DNA from: Ustilago trichophora
Taxonomy: Eukaryota > Basidiomycota > Ustilaginomycetes > Ustilaginales > Ustilaginaceae
Length of the DNA stretch: 64,000 nucleotides
Assembly (NCBI GenBank): GCA_900323505.1
Contig: OOIN01000007.1
Span: 434,001 to 498,000 of the forward strand
Direction: 5' to 3'
The position numbers were made by a program, and so were the translations under genes. Positions within the stretch are counted from its first letter, which is position 1. Every line of letters begins with the position of its first letter. Of the stretch, positions 31,066 through 41,700 are shown piece by piece. A model generated the notes under the pieces. It did no database searches. It was not told the origin of the DNA and saw only the letters and a list, made by a program, of their open reading frames with translations.

Positions 31066-32121
31066 TTAACCAGGAGGGAGGGCACCGGCATCGATGGCCT
31101 CGACCTCCTCCTCGGTGAGGTCTTCGGCGCCGGCATACGAGGAAGGAATGGGCGAACGTGGGAGCACCATGGTACCGGATCGAGCGCACTCGAGGATACC
31201 AAAGGGACGTACAAGCTTCAAGAAGGCATCGCATCGGCTGCTCTTGCCCGACATCTCGACGATGACGCTGTTGGAGGAAACATCGACAACTCGGCCACGG
31301 AACTGCTCGGCAAGCGCAATGACGGAGCGCATGTTGTCCGACTTGACACGAAGAGCCTCGGTAGGGGTGAGCGGAGTGACGTGCAGCTGAGCCTGCTGGG
31401 CAGAGGCGTTGGAGGAGGCTCTGCTCGGGTCGGTCTCTCGTTCAGCAATGAGTTCGGGGATGTCGGCGGGACTGGAAGCCTGTTGCGACTCCTCAAAGTA
31501 TTCTGGACCCAAGATCGACACCTTGACGAGCATGAGCTCGCGCTCGATGACCTTGGTGTTGGTATAGTCGAGCACAGCCCAGACGGGGACGAGGTCTTCG
31601 AGCTGTCGGCGAGCCTGCTCGATAACACCATCCTGTCCGCGAAGGACGATGCACATCCGCGAAAGATCTCGGATCTCGGTACCGCACACCACGAGCGAAT
31701 CAATGTTGAAGCCTCTTGCGGCAAGGGTACCGGCGACACGGGAAAGTACACCGGGCTCGTTCTGGACGAGACAGTTGAGCGTATGTCGCTTGAAAGGTGC
31801 CTTGGATGGGGGAGGTGTGTTGTACAGAATGTTGGACACGGCCTGCGGAGCATCGAGCGAAGGAGGCTCGAGCGACGGGAGAGGTGGGAGCTTGCGGAGT
31901 TTGTGAGCCAGCTTGTAGTCGAGCGCCGATGTCGAGTCGGACTCGACAGGCTGTTGAGGCTGCTGTCGCTTTTCGGTCGAATTGGGAAGCGCTGTGCGGA
32001 GAGACGACGAAAAGTGGCGAGCGGTGACGGCGGCGGCGGCGGCGGCGGGCAGGCGCATCACCGGCTGCGACGCCGATGATGAGGCCACCCGCAGCAGCGA
32101 GGAAGCACCTCTGGAGATCAT
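31066..32121 (-). CDS. ILV6: Acetolactate synthase regulatory (small) subunit, mitochondrial
   Basis: 351 residues, ATG at 32121, one exon. The N-terminal about 45 residues are rich in Arg, Ser and Ala with no acidic residue, a clear mitochondrial presequence, and include a poly-Ala run encoded by a GCC/GCG repeat at 32026-32047. An ACT domain follows at about 112-187 (HTLNCLVQNEPGVLSRVAGT, then RGFNIDSLVVCGTE), the hallmark of the IlvH/Ilv6 family. The C-terminal small-subunit domain is at about 260-335 (RSVIALAEQFRGRVVDVSS, SGKSSRCDAFLKLVRPFGI). The protein binds the catalytic subunit Ilv2 and confers valine feedback and ATP response in branched-chain amino acid synthesis in the mitochondrial matrix. 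It is divergent from the PDK1 gene. Confidence 0.95.
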   Translation of the reverse strand: MISRGASSLLRVASSSASQPVMRLPAAAAAAVTARHFSSSLRTALPNSTEKRQQPQQPVESDSTSALDYKLAHKLRKLPPLPSLEPPSLDAPQAVSNILYNTPPPSKAPFKRHTLNCLVQNEPGVLSRVAGTLAARGFNIDSLVVCGTEIRDLSRMCIVLRGQDGVIEQARRQLEDLVPVWAVLDYTNTKVIERELMLVKVSILGPEYFEESQQASSPADIPELIAERETDPSRASSNASAQQAQLHVTPLTPTEALRVKSDNMRSVIALAEQFRGRVVDVSSNSVIVEMSGKSSRCDAFLKLVRPFGILECARSGTMVLPRSPIPSSYAGAEDLTEEEVEAIDAGALPPG

Positions 32122-33232
32122 CTTGACTGTGACGATCTGTTGACAGAGATGATGATGCTGGCAAGAGAAGAAGAAACGAGGTGAATCGAGTCAAGTGAGC
32201 GTGATTGCTGCTTGGGATTCGAGGCTTGCAAGCTGCCAGATCTTCTGACACAGAGTAGCCCCGCACGGGCTTGGCTATCACAAATGCCTACGATTGGTTG
32301 GAGAGACCCGAGACAGCGCTCACTTTGTCTCTTCTGCGTGTGTACAGTATGTGAGGGTGTGATAGCATGACTCGAAGCGAGAGCCTAATTTGCTGCATTT
32401 CTTCCTCCCATCCGCGCCTAGCCTCCGTCCTGTTTTCGTGCGAGATGGCCTCCATTTATTTGTTTTTCGAACCTCCTTTTCCAATTCACTTTTTTGGGCG
32501 TTTCCTGTGTAGCCTCGAGACTCCATTTCGAGCGCTTCTGATCTGCTTTTTCCTTAAAATCAGCCTCAAGGAAGACGCCGTAGGTCTCTAGTGAATCGGG
32601 CCGATGCAGTTGGCAGAATCTGATGCTGGCTGGGTGGCTGGCGTTGTTCTAGACTCTGCACCGGCGGACGGACCTCCACCCGAAAAACGCGTGCCAAAGT
32701 GTGCGACAAGCGGGAAGGAGAGCAACAAATCCTTGGCTGCACACCGCTCTCCATCGGCGCCGAGTACAGTGTATCAGTGTGTGCATGCATCAATGGCTCC
32801 AATCGCACACACACACACACATGAATCAACCATCCGACGGACCCTTTTGCTGGCCAAGGCTCAACTGATTTGTCATTGCACACTGCGACCCGAGCGATGC
32901 TTGCCATTGCTATCGACTGAGATCGCACCAAACAGCTCAAGCCATCCCCAAGCCTTACCACCCCCACACAGCCACACCACCGTCCTGCTCAATTCGAGTC
33001 GCAACGTGACGAGCCTTCTTTGCTCTCACCGTCAGGCAACCATGCTCTGAAAAGATTCGACTGTCTCCATGTCCAACGCATCTAACCACCAGGTGTCATC
33101 CACCATGCAAGAAGCAGCCAAGGAGCTGAACCGTTGCCTGTAGAGCAGCCTAGCACACGCTGCCCAGGGGCTCCTCGTACCAGCAAACCGACCAAGAAAC
33201 ATCTGAAGCTAGACCCCGTCAGCGTCAGCAAG
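32122..33232. promoter_or_regulatory. Divergent promoter and leader region between ILV6 and the PDK1-type kinase
   Basis: 1.1 kb between opposing start codons. It contains one TACAGTA motif at 32343-32349 and a (CA)n run at about 32807-32821. On the PDK1 side there are at least two upstream ATGs that open short frames before the kinase ATG at 33233: 33042-33050 (Met-Leu-stop) and 33069-33143 (24 codons plus stop). If the transcript starts above them, they could limit translation of the kinase. Confidence 0.45.
33069..33143 (+). other. Possible upstream open reading frame of the PDK1-type kinase gene
   Basis: ATG at 33069, 24 codons and TAG at 33141-33143, ending 89 bp before the kinase ATG and out of its frame. 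A second minimal frame (33042-33050) precedes it. Whether it is transcribed is unknown, since the transcription start cannot be read from the sequence. Confidence 0.3.
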
Positions 33233-36200
33233 ATGTCGGAACAACCACCACCGATCTCCGCCGATCACGCAAGCAACGACCACCAACAGAGCTTATTTGC
33301 CTCTCCTACGCCCATGGATGATACTGGCTTCCACCAGTTGCAAGGAGAAGAGCTCAGCTCGATGACGACCACACAAGGACCTCCTTCTGCTGCACCCTCT
33401 GCGTCCACTACGCCTATGAGCGCACCGACTCCCCTCCATGCACCATCAGCCAACGTATCGGCCACTTCCAGTGCTGCTGTTTCCCGTGCTGGCAGCATTC
33501 GCTCCAATGCTCCGCCCTCATCTTCCGCCTCTACTACCCGCATTCGCAAAGGTCTCCTCTCCAGAGCAGGTAGCGAAGCCGAAGACCGAATATCTCGAGC
33601 TGCCTCTGCGGCTCATCAGCAAATCACTACGGACGACGACGATGATGACCCCATGATCAGTGACTCGGGGCCCATGCCCCGTCGATTCGCTTCCCAGAAT
33701 CACGGCTCCACAGGTGCAGCCAGCAGCTCACGCCAGTCGTCTCACTCGTCGCTCTCTCCCACTACATGGGGGCAACGTCCAGGCGCTGCCTCACAGCCCC
33801 CTCGCTCTTCCACCAGCAGCACTGCTTCCGGCAACCGCAGTGGAAGCGGCGAAGCCAGCGAGGGTGGCTCCAGCATTGGCGGCGTCAGTCTCGGTCGTGC
33901 CATGTCGGTGAGCTCTGTCAGCTCTGTCAACAGCACAAGCAGTCTTGAAGCCGTGCCCTTCCGCGAGGCTCCCCTCGGCAATGTCAGGCTTGGCTTCGGT
34001 GGTGCAGGCTTCCGTGCTGCTGGACGCAATGCTCGTAACAATCCGTATGGCTCGCTCGCCATGTCGACACAGCCTCGCCCAACTCAACCTGTCCTGCAGC
34101 AAGCTGATGGCCAAGCTCTTTGCCTAGCGCAAGACGCTCAAGACGGCCTCCCAGCCGACTCTTCCCTGAGACCTGCAGCGCAAGCTTCGGCCGCCCTCAG
34201 CACTTCGGCACCTGCCTCCGACAGGCACAAGGGCGTCCCCAAACCCGCCTCAGACGCTTGGATGTACCGCGTGGGACCTGGCATGCGCACAAACAAGCCA
34301 CGAGCACCAGAGCCCGACGAGCAGCCAATGGAAGAAGCCACGTCGTCCTCCTCGCCCGCCAAACGCTCTCGCGAGGTTCTCCGTCAAAAGTTTGCCAAGG
34401 GCGCCGGTCGGCTAGGCATCAAAGCCAACATTGTCACCAGTCTCGGTCCGTCTCCCTCGGAACAATTTGCCGTCTATAACCCGCTCGACAGCTCCGAGGA
34501 TGAATCAAACCTCATCCCACCTATGCGGACGCCACTGCCGCGCAACTCGAGCTACTTTACCTCTGCCCCTCACAGCGCCAGCTCTGCTGCAGCTACCCCT
34601 TTGCATCCCAGCCTCACGCCCGTTCCAGCCGATTTCCGTACCAGCTCGGTCACTAATGCTCCCCTGTTCGTCCCCAAGTACGCCGAAGATGCGCAGTCTG
34701 CCGGGCTCACACCCGAGCCTTTCATGCCATCGGGCTCAGCATCTCGTTCGCCCGATTCACGTCTTGCCGTGTCCGTCGACTCCAGCCAGGCTCCTTCCTT
34801 GCCGCCGCTCAGCTATGGCGGCTCCGCCGCCAGCATCTCTTCCGACCTCTCCCCCTTTCTCGCTGGCGCTTCAGCCGGCGAGGGTATCGGCATCGGCTAT
34901 TCTCGACGCAGATCCTCGGCCACGCAAAAGCCTGTTCTCATGCGCGCCGAGAGCAGCAACGACGCTCTCGATCGCACTGCCTCACCAGGGCTACTAGTAC
35001 ACGACCCAAGTGCTGCTGGCGCACCAACTGCAGAACCCGCCCTCTTCACACTGTCTACGTCAGCTTCGTCAACGCAACACACGCCCCTAGCCGGTCCAAA
35101 GTTCGCGTCAGGCAACGAAATACAAATGTCGTCACCTCGTCCTACCCCTGCTGAACTGGTTCGTATGGAGGCGCAAGCCGGCATCGCTTCGCTTCCTGAC
35201 TCGCCCAGTGAACCGTCGCCCATTCCAGCCAGCTATTCGCCTGCCATCGGGGACGAGACTGGGTCCAACAGGCGAATCCGCGATTCTTCTCAGTCGAGAC
35301 TCAGGCGTCCGAGCAGTGGCACGGGCAGCGAGGCTTCGCTCTCCATAGGCGCAGCAGGTGTTGGGCCCTCACGCCGACCAGAATCACTGCAACGTCAACG
35401 GTTGTGGTCCAACGCGAAGCGGCCTGCGATCTTGCGAGCCCGTACGAGCGAAAGCTCGATCAGTCGAGGGCGGCGCAGTCAGAGCTCGGATCGCAAGGGT
35501 TCCTCTCCAGGCCCACAAAGTCCCATCGAGGGCCCAACGCTTGATGGAGCCTTTGACAGGCCTGGCACGCATTCAAAGAACAGTTCCAGCAGCACCGTGC
35601 CCGGCAACGAGCTTGGCACACGATTGCCACCTCATGTGTCTGTAATTCCAGAAGACGACGATGGCGGTAACGGCAGTGTCGACACGCCTGAACACCTCGG
35701 CGCGCGCAATGTGAACGGTCTTGCACCAAGCCCGTCGCGCCCTTCTTCTGCGATCGAGGCCGACCCGCAGATGGCTCTGTCGCCACCCAACGGAAGCACC
35801 CTTCCGTTTACGGTGCGGCCCAACCCAGGACCGCGCTCAGCTTCGCCTGCATCACAGCTGGCACGGTCTCCCGAGACCATTCGCGTCGGTCCTGCTCGTG
35901 TTGTCGACTCAATCTATGGGCGAAGTCCTGCCTCCATTTCAAATCTGCGAAGCCCTCGTCTGCAAGCGTCCTCTGCTTCAATCGCCCCCGATCGCCCCAC
36001 TACACCCTCTCCCCGGACCGCCTCAGCAAGAGGTCCCAACGACTTTCACTTTGGCGACACGCTGGGCGAGGGATCCTACTCGACCGTAATTGAAGCATGG
36101 GATCTCCTCACGGGTCCGTCTCCCAAGGAGCCCGGAGTGGTCGATCCGAATGCGACTTCCGCTGCTGCCGCCATGGTAGGCTCCGACTCCACGAGGAAAC

Positions 36201-38215
36201 GACGCCGCCGAATCGACCTAACGGGACGCAAAGCCTATGCGATCAAGGTGCTCGACAAGGTGCACATTCTCAAGCAAGGCAAGCAGAAATACGTTGGAAT
36301 CGAAAAGGAGGCGCTCAGTCGCATGATTCGACATCCCGGCGTCGTGACGCTCTTTTGGACATTCCAAGATCGTGAGAGTCTCTACTTTGTTCTCGAGCTT
36401 GCCAGTAATGGTGAGCTGCTCAACTTCATCCGCAAGCACGGCAGCTTTGATTCGACAGCCGCTCGCTTCTATGCCGCTCAGTTGGCCGATACCATCGATG
36501 CGATGCATCGTGCTGGAGTGGTTCATCGAGATGTCAAGCCCGAAAATATTCTGTTGGACGCTCGTCACTGCATCAAGATCACCGACTTTGGAAGTGCCAA
36601 AATCGTGCACGCTGCCGGAGAGGTCGCAGTCTCAGCCGCTGCCGAAGTGTCGCCGGCGAATCCACAATCGAGGGCAACCAGCTTTGTCGGCACAGCCGAA
36701 TATGTCTCACCAGAGTTGTTGGTAGAAAAAGCTCAGCCGGCCGGTAAGCCTGCCGATTGGTGGGCTTTTGGCTGCGTGCTGTTCCAGATGATCGCCGGTC
36801 GGCCTCCATTCAAAGGTGTCAACGAGTATCAAACGCTGCAAAAGGTCAAGAATCGTGACTTTGCATTTCCCGAAGGATTCCCTGAAGATGCACAGGATCT
36901 CATCGACAAGGTGCTGACACTCGATCCGGCACAACGGCCATCAGCTACCGAGATCAAAGCTCACCGCTTTTTCGAGCAAATCAACTTTGACCAACTATGG
37001 GAGGTGGAGGCGCCCGAGATCAAGACCGGACTTGTGCAGCCTCTACCAGCACCTCAACAGCGAGAATTTGGCGAGACGAGCGACTTCAGCTTTGATGAGG
37101 GATTCGGCAGCTCGGATGAGTCTCAGGCCTACAACGGTGACACGCAGAGCATCGACTACCCGAATCGCGAAGGTCCTGATGAAAGCTCTGTGAGCTTGGA
37201 TGCGACCCCCTCGGCCCAGCCCAACGACGCCGATGATTCGGAACTGTCCGATGCCAGCTCCAGCCATCGCGAGACGGGTGGCGCAGGTGGTGGCGAGTAC
37301 GGATTTCCTCGCCGCCAGAGTGGCTTGCAACGCTTGGCCGACGGCTTCCAAAGTCGCTTCATGCCCAACGCCGCCGGGTTGGCTGTAGGAAACAATGTTG
37401 CTGTACAGCAAGGCGGCGGTACTGCGCCCAGGCGCAAGTTTTCGACCATGTCGATCGATACGGCCCCCCAAACGGCGGCTCACGGCATCCCCGAGAACGA
37501 GGCATCGACGGTGAGAGGCTTGCGGCCTTTTTCGAGGTCGATGCAGACCATGAGTAGCAATGCTAGTGCGAGTCCCACCTCTGCCAACCGCAACCCGCAT
37601 CCTAATCAACTTCATAACGGCAGTGTTGGCAGCGTCGCTTCCACATCAGCAGGCGGATTGCAACAGAGCTGGGCAGCTTTGTTGCTACCCAAGGAGCTCA
37701 TGCTGTACAGTCTACCTGTGGCTCAGAAAAAGACGGGGGCGGGCAAGATGTTTACCAAACGCCGTCAGCTCGTCTTGACTGACTTTCCTCGACTGCTATG
37801 CGTCAAGGAGACGGCTGCAGCGCTCAAGGTCAAGAGCGAGGTGATCCTAGCCATTCCCTCCAAATCATGCGAGCATGGCAGCACAGCAGGCTCGACCTCC
37901 AACGACGCAAATGAGCGGAACCCGGCTTCAGCGGCGCCCAAAGCTGCAGGTGAATTTGAAAAGATCTCGGGCCGACAAGCATCCGGGCAGTCAGATGACG
38001 AAGGTTTCGCGGCAGAGCAACAAGTGGCAGCTGTCGATGTGCGCTCTTCGCAGCAACAGACCATCCCAAATCTTCTGACGGGACTTGAGTACAGAGGTGG
38101 GCGAGCTTTTACGATTCGCATCGCCAACGGCCAGACGTTCCTGTACGAAACGCTTTCTGGAGATGCATCTGCGTTGGTGCGTAGTATCCGGGAAGCCAGA
38201 AGATCGACAACATGA
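33233..38215 (+). CDS. PKH1: PDK1/Pkh-type AGC master kinase with very long N-terminal extension and C-terminal PH-like domain
   Basis: The first in-frame ATG is at 33233 (an in-frame TAA lies at 33083-33085 with no earlier ATG), giving 1660 residues. Residues 1-930 are Ser/Pro/Ala-rich and disordered. The kinase domain covers about 935-1260. It has a GEGSYSTV glycine loop, a basic insertion ending RKRRRRIDLTGRK before the ATP lysine K1005, HRD at 1098-1100, DFG at 1118-1120, and the PDK1-type activation segment SFVGTAEYVSPELL. The C-terminal part at about 1478-1655 (LLPKELMLYSLPV, KRRQLVLTDFPRLLCV, TIRIANGQTFLYETL) reads as the PDK1-type PH domain. In fungi these kinases phosphorylate the activation loops of AGC kinases such as Ypk, Pkc1 and Sch9 in response to sphingolipids at the plasma membrane. 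One exon. The protein is about twice the length of yeast Pkh1, and nearly all the excess is N-terminal. Confidence 0.93.
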   Translation: MSEQPPPISADHASNDHQQSLFASPTPMDDTGFHQLQGEELSSMTTTQGPPSAAPSASTTPMSAPTPLHAPSANVSATSSAAVSRAGSIRSNAPPSSSASTTRIRKGLLSRAGSEAEDRISRAASAAHQQITTDDDDDDPMISDSGPMPRRFASQNHGSTGAASSSRQSSHSSLSPTTWGQRPGAASQPPRSSTSSTASGNRSGSGEASEGGSSIGGVSLGRAMSVSSVSSVNSTSSLEAVPFREAPLGNVRLGFGGAGFRAAGRNARNNPYGSLAMSTQPRPTQPVLQQADGQALCLAQDAQDGLPADSSLRPAAQASAALSTSAPASDRHKGVPKPASDAWMYRVGPGMRTNKPRAPEPDEQPMEEATSSSSPAKRSREVLRQKFAKGAGRLGIKANIVTSLGPSPSEQFAVYNPLDSSEDESNLIPPMRTPLPRNSSYFTSAPHSASSAAATPLHPSLTPVPADFRTSSVTNAPLFVPKYAEDAQSAGLTPEPFMPSGSASRSPDSRLAVSVDSSQAPSLPPLSYGGSAASISSDLSPFLAGASAGEGIGIGYSRRRSSATQKPVLMRAESSNDALDRTASPGLLVHDPSAAGAPTAEPALFTLSTSASSTQHTPLAGPKFASGNEIQMSSPRPTPAELVRMEAQAGIASLPDSPSEPSPIPASYSPAIGDETGSNRRIRDSSQSRLRRPSSGTGSEASLSIGAAGVGPSRRPESLQRQRLWSNAKRPAILRARTSESSISRGRRSQSSDRKGSSPGPQSPIEGPTLDGAFDRPGTHSKNSSSSTVPGNELGTRLPPHVSVIPEDDDGGNGSVDTPEHLGARNVNGLAPSPSRPSSAIEADPQMALSPPNGSTLPFTVRPNPGPRSASPASQLARSPETIRVGPARVVDSIYGRSPASISNLRSPRLQASSASIAPDRPTTPSPRTASARGPNDFHFGDTLGEGSYSTVIEAWDLLTGPSPKEPGVVDPNATSAAAAMVGSDSTRKRRRRIDLTGRKAYAIKVLDKVHILKQGKQKYVGIEKEALSRMIRHPGVVTLFWTFQDRESLYFVLELASNGELLNFIRKHGSFDSTAARFYAAQLADTIDAMHRAGVVHRDVKPENILLDARHCIKITDFGSAKIVHAAGEVAVSAAAEVSPANPQSRATSFVGTAEYVSPELLVEKAQPAGKPADWWAFGCVLFQMIAGRPPFKGVNEYQTLQKVKNRDFAFPEGFPEDAQDLIDKVLTLDPAQRPSATEIKAHRFFEQINFDQLWEVEAPEIKTGLVQPLPAPQQREFGETSDFSFDEGFGSSDESQAYNGDTQSIDYPNREGPDESSVSLDATPSAQPNDADDSELSDASSSHRETGGAGGGEYGFPRRQSGLQRLADGFQSRFMPNAAGLAVGNNVAVQQGGGTAPRRKFSTMSIDTAPQTAAHGIPENEASTVRGLRPFSRSMQTMSSNASASPTSANRNPHPNQLHNGSVGSVASTSAGGLQQSWAALLLPKELMLYSLPVAQKKTGAGKMFTKRRQLVLTDFPRLLCVKETAAALKVKSEVILAIPSKSCEHGSTAGSTSNDANERNPASAAPKAAGEFEKISGRQASGQSDDEGFAAEQQVAAVDVRSSQQQTIPNLLTGLEYRGGRAFTIRIANGQTFLYETLSGDASALVRSIREARRSTT

Positions 38216-38726
38216 AGCATCAGGATGCACGCACGTACGCACGTCCTTTCGTTAGCGAGATCAACACGGGTGTCACACTCTTGTATTATTGTTGATCAAC
38301 TCTGCCAGGGTTTCCATGTCTGCATCTAATCTATTCGTATCTCCGACTTGTCAAGAGCTTATTGGGCCCCGCATTGAAGTTAAGAGATGTGTATGCGAGG
38401 AAAGGAGGATTTGGGTCGAAAGCCTATCGCAGGACAGATCAGTAAGCGTCCGATTCAGGCACGGCGGCAGCGGTGAAGAGAGCCGGGGGAACAACATGTC
38501 AATCCAGCTCGGCAACGTCAGTGTTGCTACGAAACGTGAGGCTTCGGAGACAAGTGTTGCAGTATGCATGGATGTCCGCGTTCCGAGATGCTTACGTACC
38601 GGCTCCACACAGGAAGAGGATATGCAGTGTGGGGCGGACGATGGGGATCCGTTGCTTTCCTCCTAATCCGTAGGGATCCGGAGAGTAGGTGTGCGGGGTG
38701 AACTCTTCCGAGCGCCCATCTAGATC

Positions 38727-38791
38727 AGGATCAAAATCAGAATCAGAATCAGGATCAGGATCAGGATCAGGATCAGGATCAGGACCAGGAT
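38727..38791. repeat. ATCAGG hexanucleotide tandem repeat
   Basis: About ten tandem copies of a 6-bp unit. The first copies are variant (ATCAAA, ATCAGA), the middle ones perfect ATCAGG, and the last again variant. It lies 500 bp past the PDK1-type kinase stop. Confidence 0.9.
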
Positions 38792-41700
38792 CAAGGTACA
38801 ACTTTTTTAGTGAGATTCAAGTCGGAGCGGGAAGATCGAGGAGGAGGAGGGGTCTCACGCCGCCGTTTTGACACGTGTGTGAATGAATCTGCTCCGGAGT
38901 GTGGGGCCCATTCATAAACCTAGCTTCACAAGATCAGTCAAGTCGCGAGCAACACTTGGATGGAGGGGATGATTCTTATCGCGGTCGGATCTACAACCTC
39001 GCCCTTCCTCTTTTGTTACAGCTTTTCAAGAGATGGTGGTGTGTGCGCGTGCGGTGCATGAATGGGTGCGGGGGAAGGGGAATGCGGGGAGGGGAACAAA
39101 AAAACAGAGGCCACAGCAGGAAGGCTTACAGATCGGGTGCGGATGATATTCGGACGAACCCTGGGCATAAACGAGCTATTCCTGGGAAAACGGCGGCGGT
39201 GCATGCTCGCCTTTCCAGGCACGCAAGGCACGCAACGCAATGCATTTAATCGAGATAACGTTAGCGTTTACATCGCCGCACAACCAGGCGGCGCAGCACA
39301 ATAAATGAGTAAGCTCACAAGCAGAAAGGCGCAATGTAGGCGTTAGGGACTTGCTCGAGATGGGCTCTTTTCTCACCTGTCACAGAGCATATACGTTGAA
39401 AGATGACGGATCGGCTACAGGAAGAGAGTTTGCGGCCGATACAGAGTCTTCCAAGCACACAAAATCGGGATGGGCAATCCTCTCAACTTCAAGTCAATCA
39501 CGCGCCCTCTGCAAGTGAGAAAGGGAGAGCGACAGGCCGAGGCGGCGAAAAGAACGATCAGGCGGGCGCGCTTCAATTTGAATTTTCTTTGCCTTGGTCC
39601 AAAAAAATAAATAAATAAAAACAAAACAAAACAAAAATTTGGCAACAAATTCGTACACCCAGGAATTTCCGATTGATTTTTTTCTCGTGTCTTTCGAGGC
39701 ACTATGCGACACGGGTGCAGAGTTCAGCCGAAATCTTGTGCTGTTGTGCATGCACGATCGCTCGTATAGGTAGAAGCCACTCGGACAGGAATCGAATGAC
39801 CTCCTAGCACACGACAGAAGCGGCGGCACGTCGTCCGCTCCGTTCTCTTTCTTTTTGAGCACTTTCCATTTCGCCAATGCGGCTTAGTGAGGCCGGACTT
39901 AAACCGTTCCTCGTCCGGGTTGCGCACGGCCTACCGCATACTGTATTGGTTTCAATACTCCGCTTCCACTCTTGCATTGTAGAACTGACGTACATTTACG
40001 AGCTCCAAGTGAGAAATGGGCAGAGGAGGGGAGATCGGGAGGATGGATAGGACAGCCCAATCCAACCCTGAGCTCAGGCACGCACGAACAGAGGATTGTG
40101 GTACGACCCACTTGCAACCGTGCTCTAAGATCTTTGCCGAGCCTCATAAGCGAGGCTGTCGCAATACCTGTGTGGCTGCCACGCGAGAGAAAAAAAATTC
40201 GAATAACAAAAAATCTCTCTTCACCTTTCCAATACCTTAACCACCTGAAGCATTCCACGGCTCAACTGTCCATACGACTCGATCGCGAACCCTGGGCAGA
40301 GCAGATTTCGAAGTCAGAAAAAAAAGGTGTTTCACCAAAGGAGGTTGAAGTGCTTCTGCACGACGAGCATCATCACCCCGGTCACCTCGTACAGTAGCTG
40401 TATGCCCCTCTTTGTTCTGTGTTCGGACGAATTTCGAATCGAAAATATGCACAAATTTCTCCGAAAAAACTCCTTTTTTTAAATGCGCGCGCGGGCAAAA
40501 TTCAGAAGAGAAAAGAAAATTTTCGAGCCCGCATGTGTCGAGACCTCCAAGCATTCTATGACCTTGCTGCCTGTCGTAATTCCACAACACTGTGACCTGC
40601 CATCAGCACACATCCGATCCTTTGGAATGCTGGTTAGTGTCCTTGTTGTTGAAATTTGGTGCTATGGTATGGTGGGGATAGCTTAACGAAGATGGAAGGA
40701 TCGTGTCGACGTTGCGATGATGACCAAGGGCGTGACAGTTTTTGGATTGTACAGTATAAAATTGCAAAGTTTTTTTTCAAGGTCCGAAACCGGTCTGATC
40801 GGCGGGTTTTAGCATTGGATTCGAGTGTAAATGCAGGGCATCAGGCGGCAGCGGAGAATTTTCGTTGAAACTTCGCTGTATCCTCGTTCGGCTTCGTGTA
40901 TCCCGAACTGCGTCTGCAGCACCAGCACTAGACCATCATTAGCTCTTTTCAGAGAGGCCTTTTCATGGCTTGGCACCGGTCGGACAATCGGTCGAACGAG
41001 CCGCTGACGGCGAGCTTTTGTAATTGCGACCAGACCACCCAATGCTGTTGTTACCGGGGACATTTGGTACATGATGTGGCTTGGCCGGCCGAACTGTAGT
41101 CCATCCGAACGGTGAGACTTCGTCTTGTTGACATGGTCTTGGCTTGCGACTGTCCACATTGACCCTCTTTCCGTCTTTACACTTGGGCTTATTGAACCCC
41201 GCATGCTTCCCCGCGAGCATATCAAGCTGGAGGCGGGGGCCCAGCATTTTCTGTAGCCTAGAGCGGGGATGATGCTTGCGCCAAACCAGGGCCCCATGGG
41301 ACCGACTTGTATGCATGGTCGTCAGCGGTGACAGGTTTGCAGCAAATTGGGTCGACCGGCAACTTGGCTGATGGGTCGGGACTGTCGGTACCTGCAGCGT
41401 GATCTAAACTGCTCTGTGGTTTGGTTTGCTTTCGTTCGTTCGGCCCTCGTAAATCCGTGACACCATCCTGAATCTTTTACCGCCTTTGACGGACGTAACA
41501 AGGTCCTTTCAGGAACCAACCGATGGACCAGCTGTCATCAAGTTTCGATGGGACTATCCAACCAGCCATGCGACGCTTGATCTACTGCAACCGAGATCTC
41601 GAACCGTCTAGAGCCGCGCCTTGGGCCTTGATAGACAGCTAACGGGATCGCCATCCTCCTCCTGATGGCAAACAGCAAACATCGCAGCTCTAAACAAGTC

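Noticed and set aside
33134..33232. Extension of the PDK1-type frame upstream of ATG 33233
   Set aside because: The frame is open back to a TAA at 33083 but contains no ATG, so the first usable start is 33233 unless an upstream exon exists.
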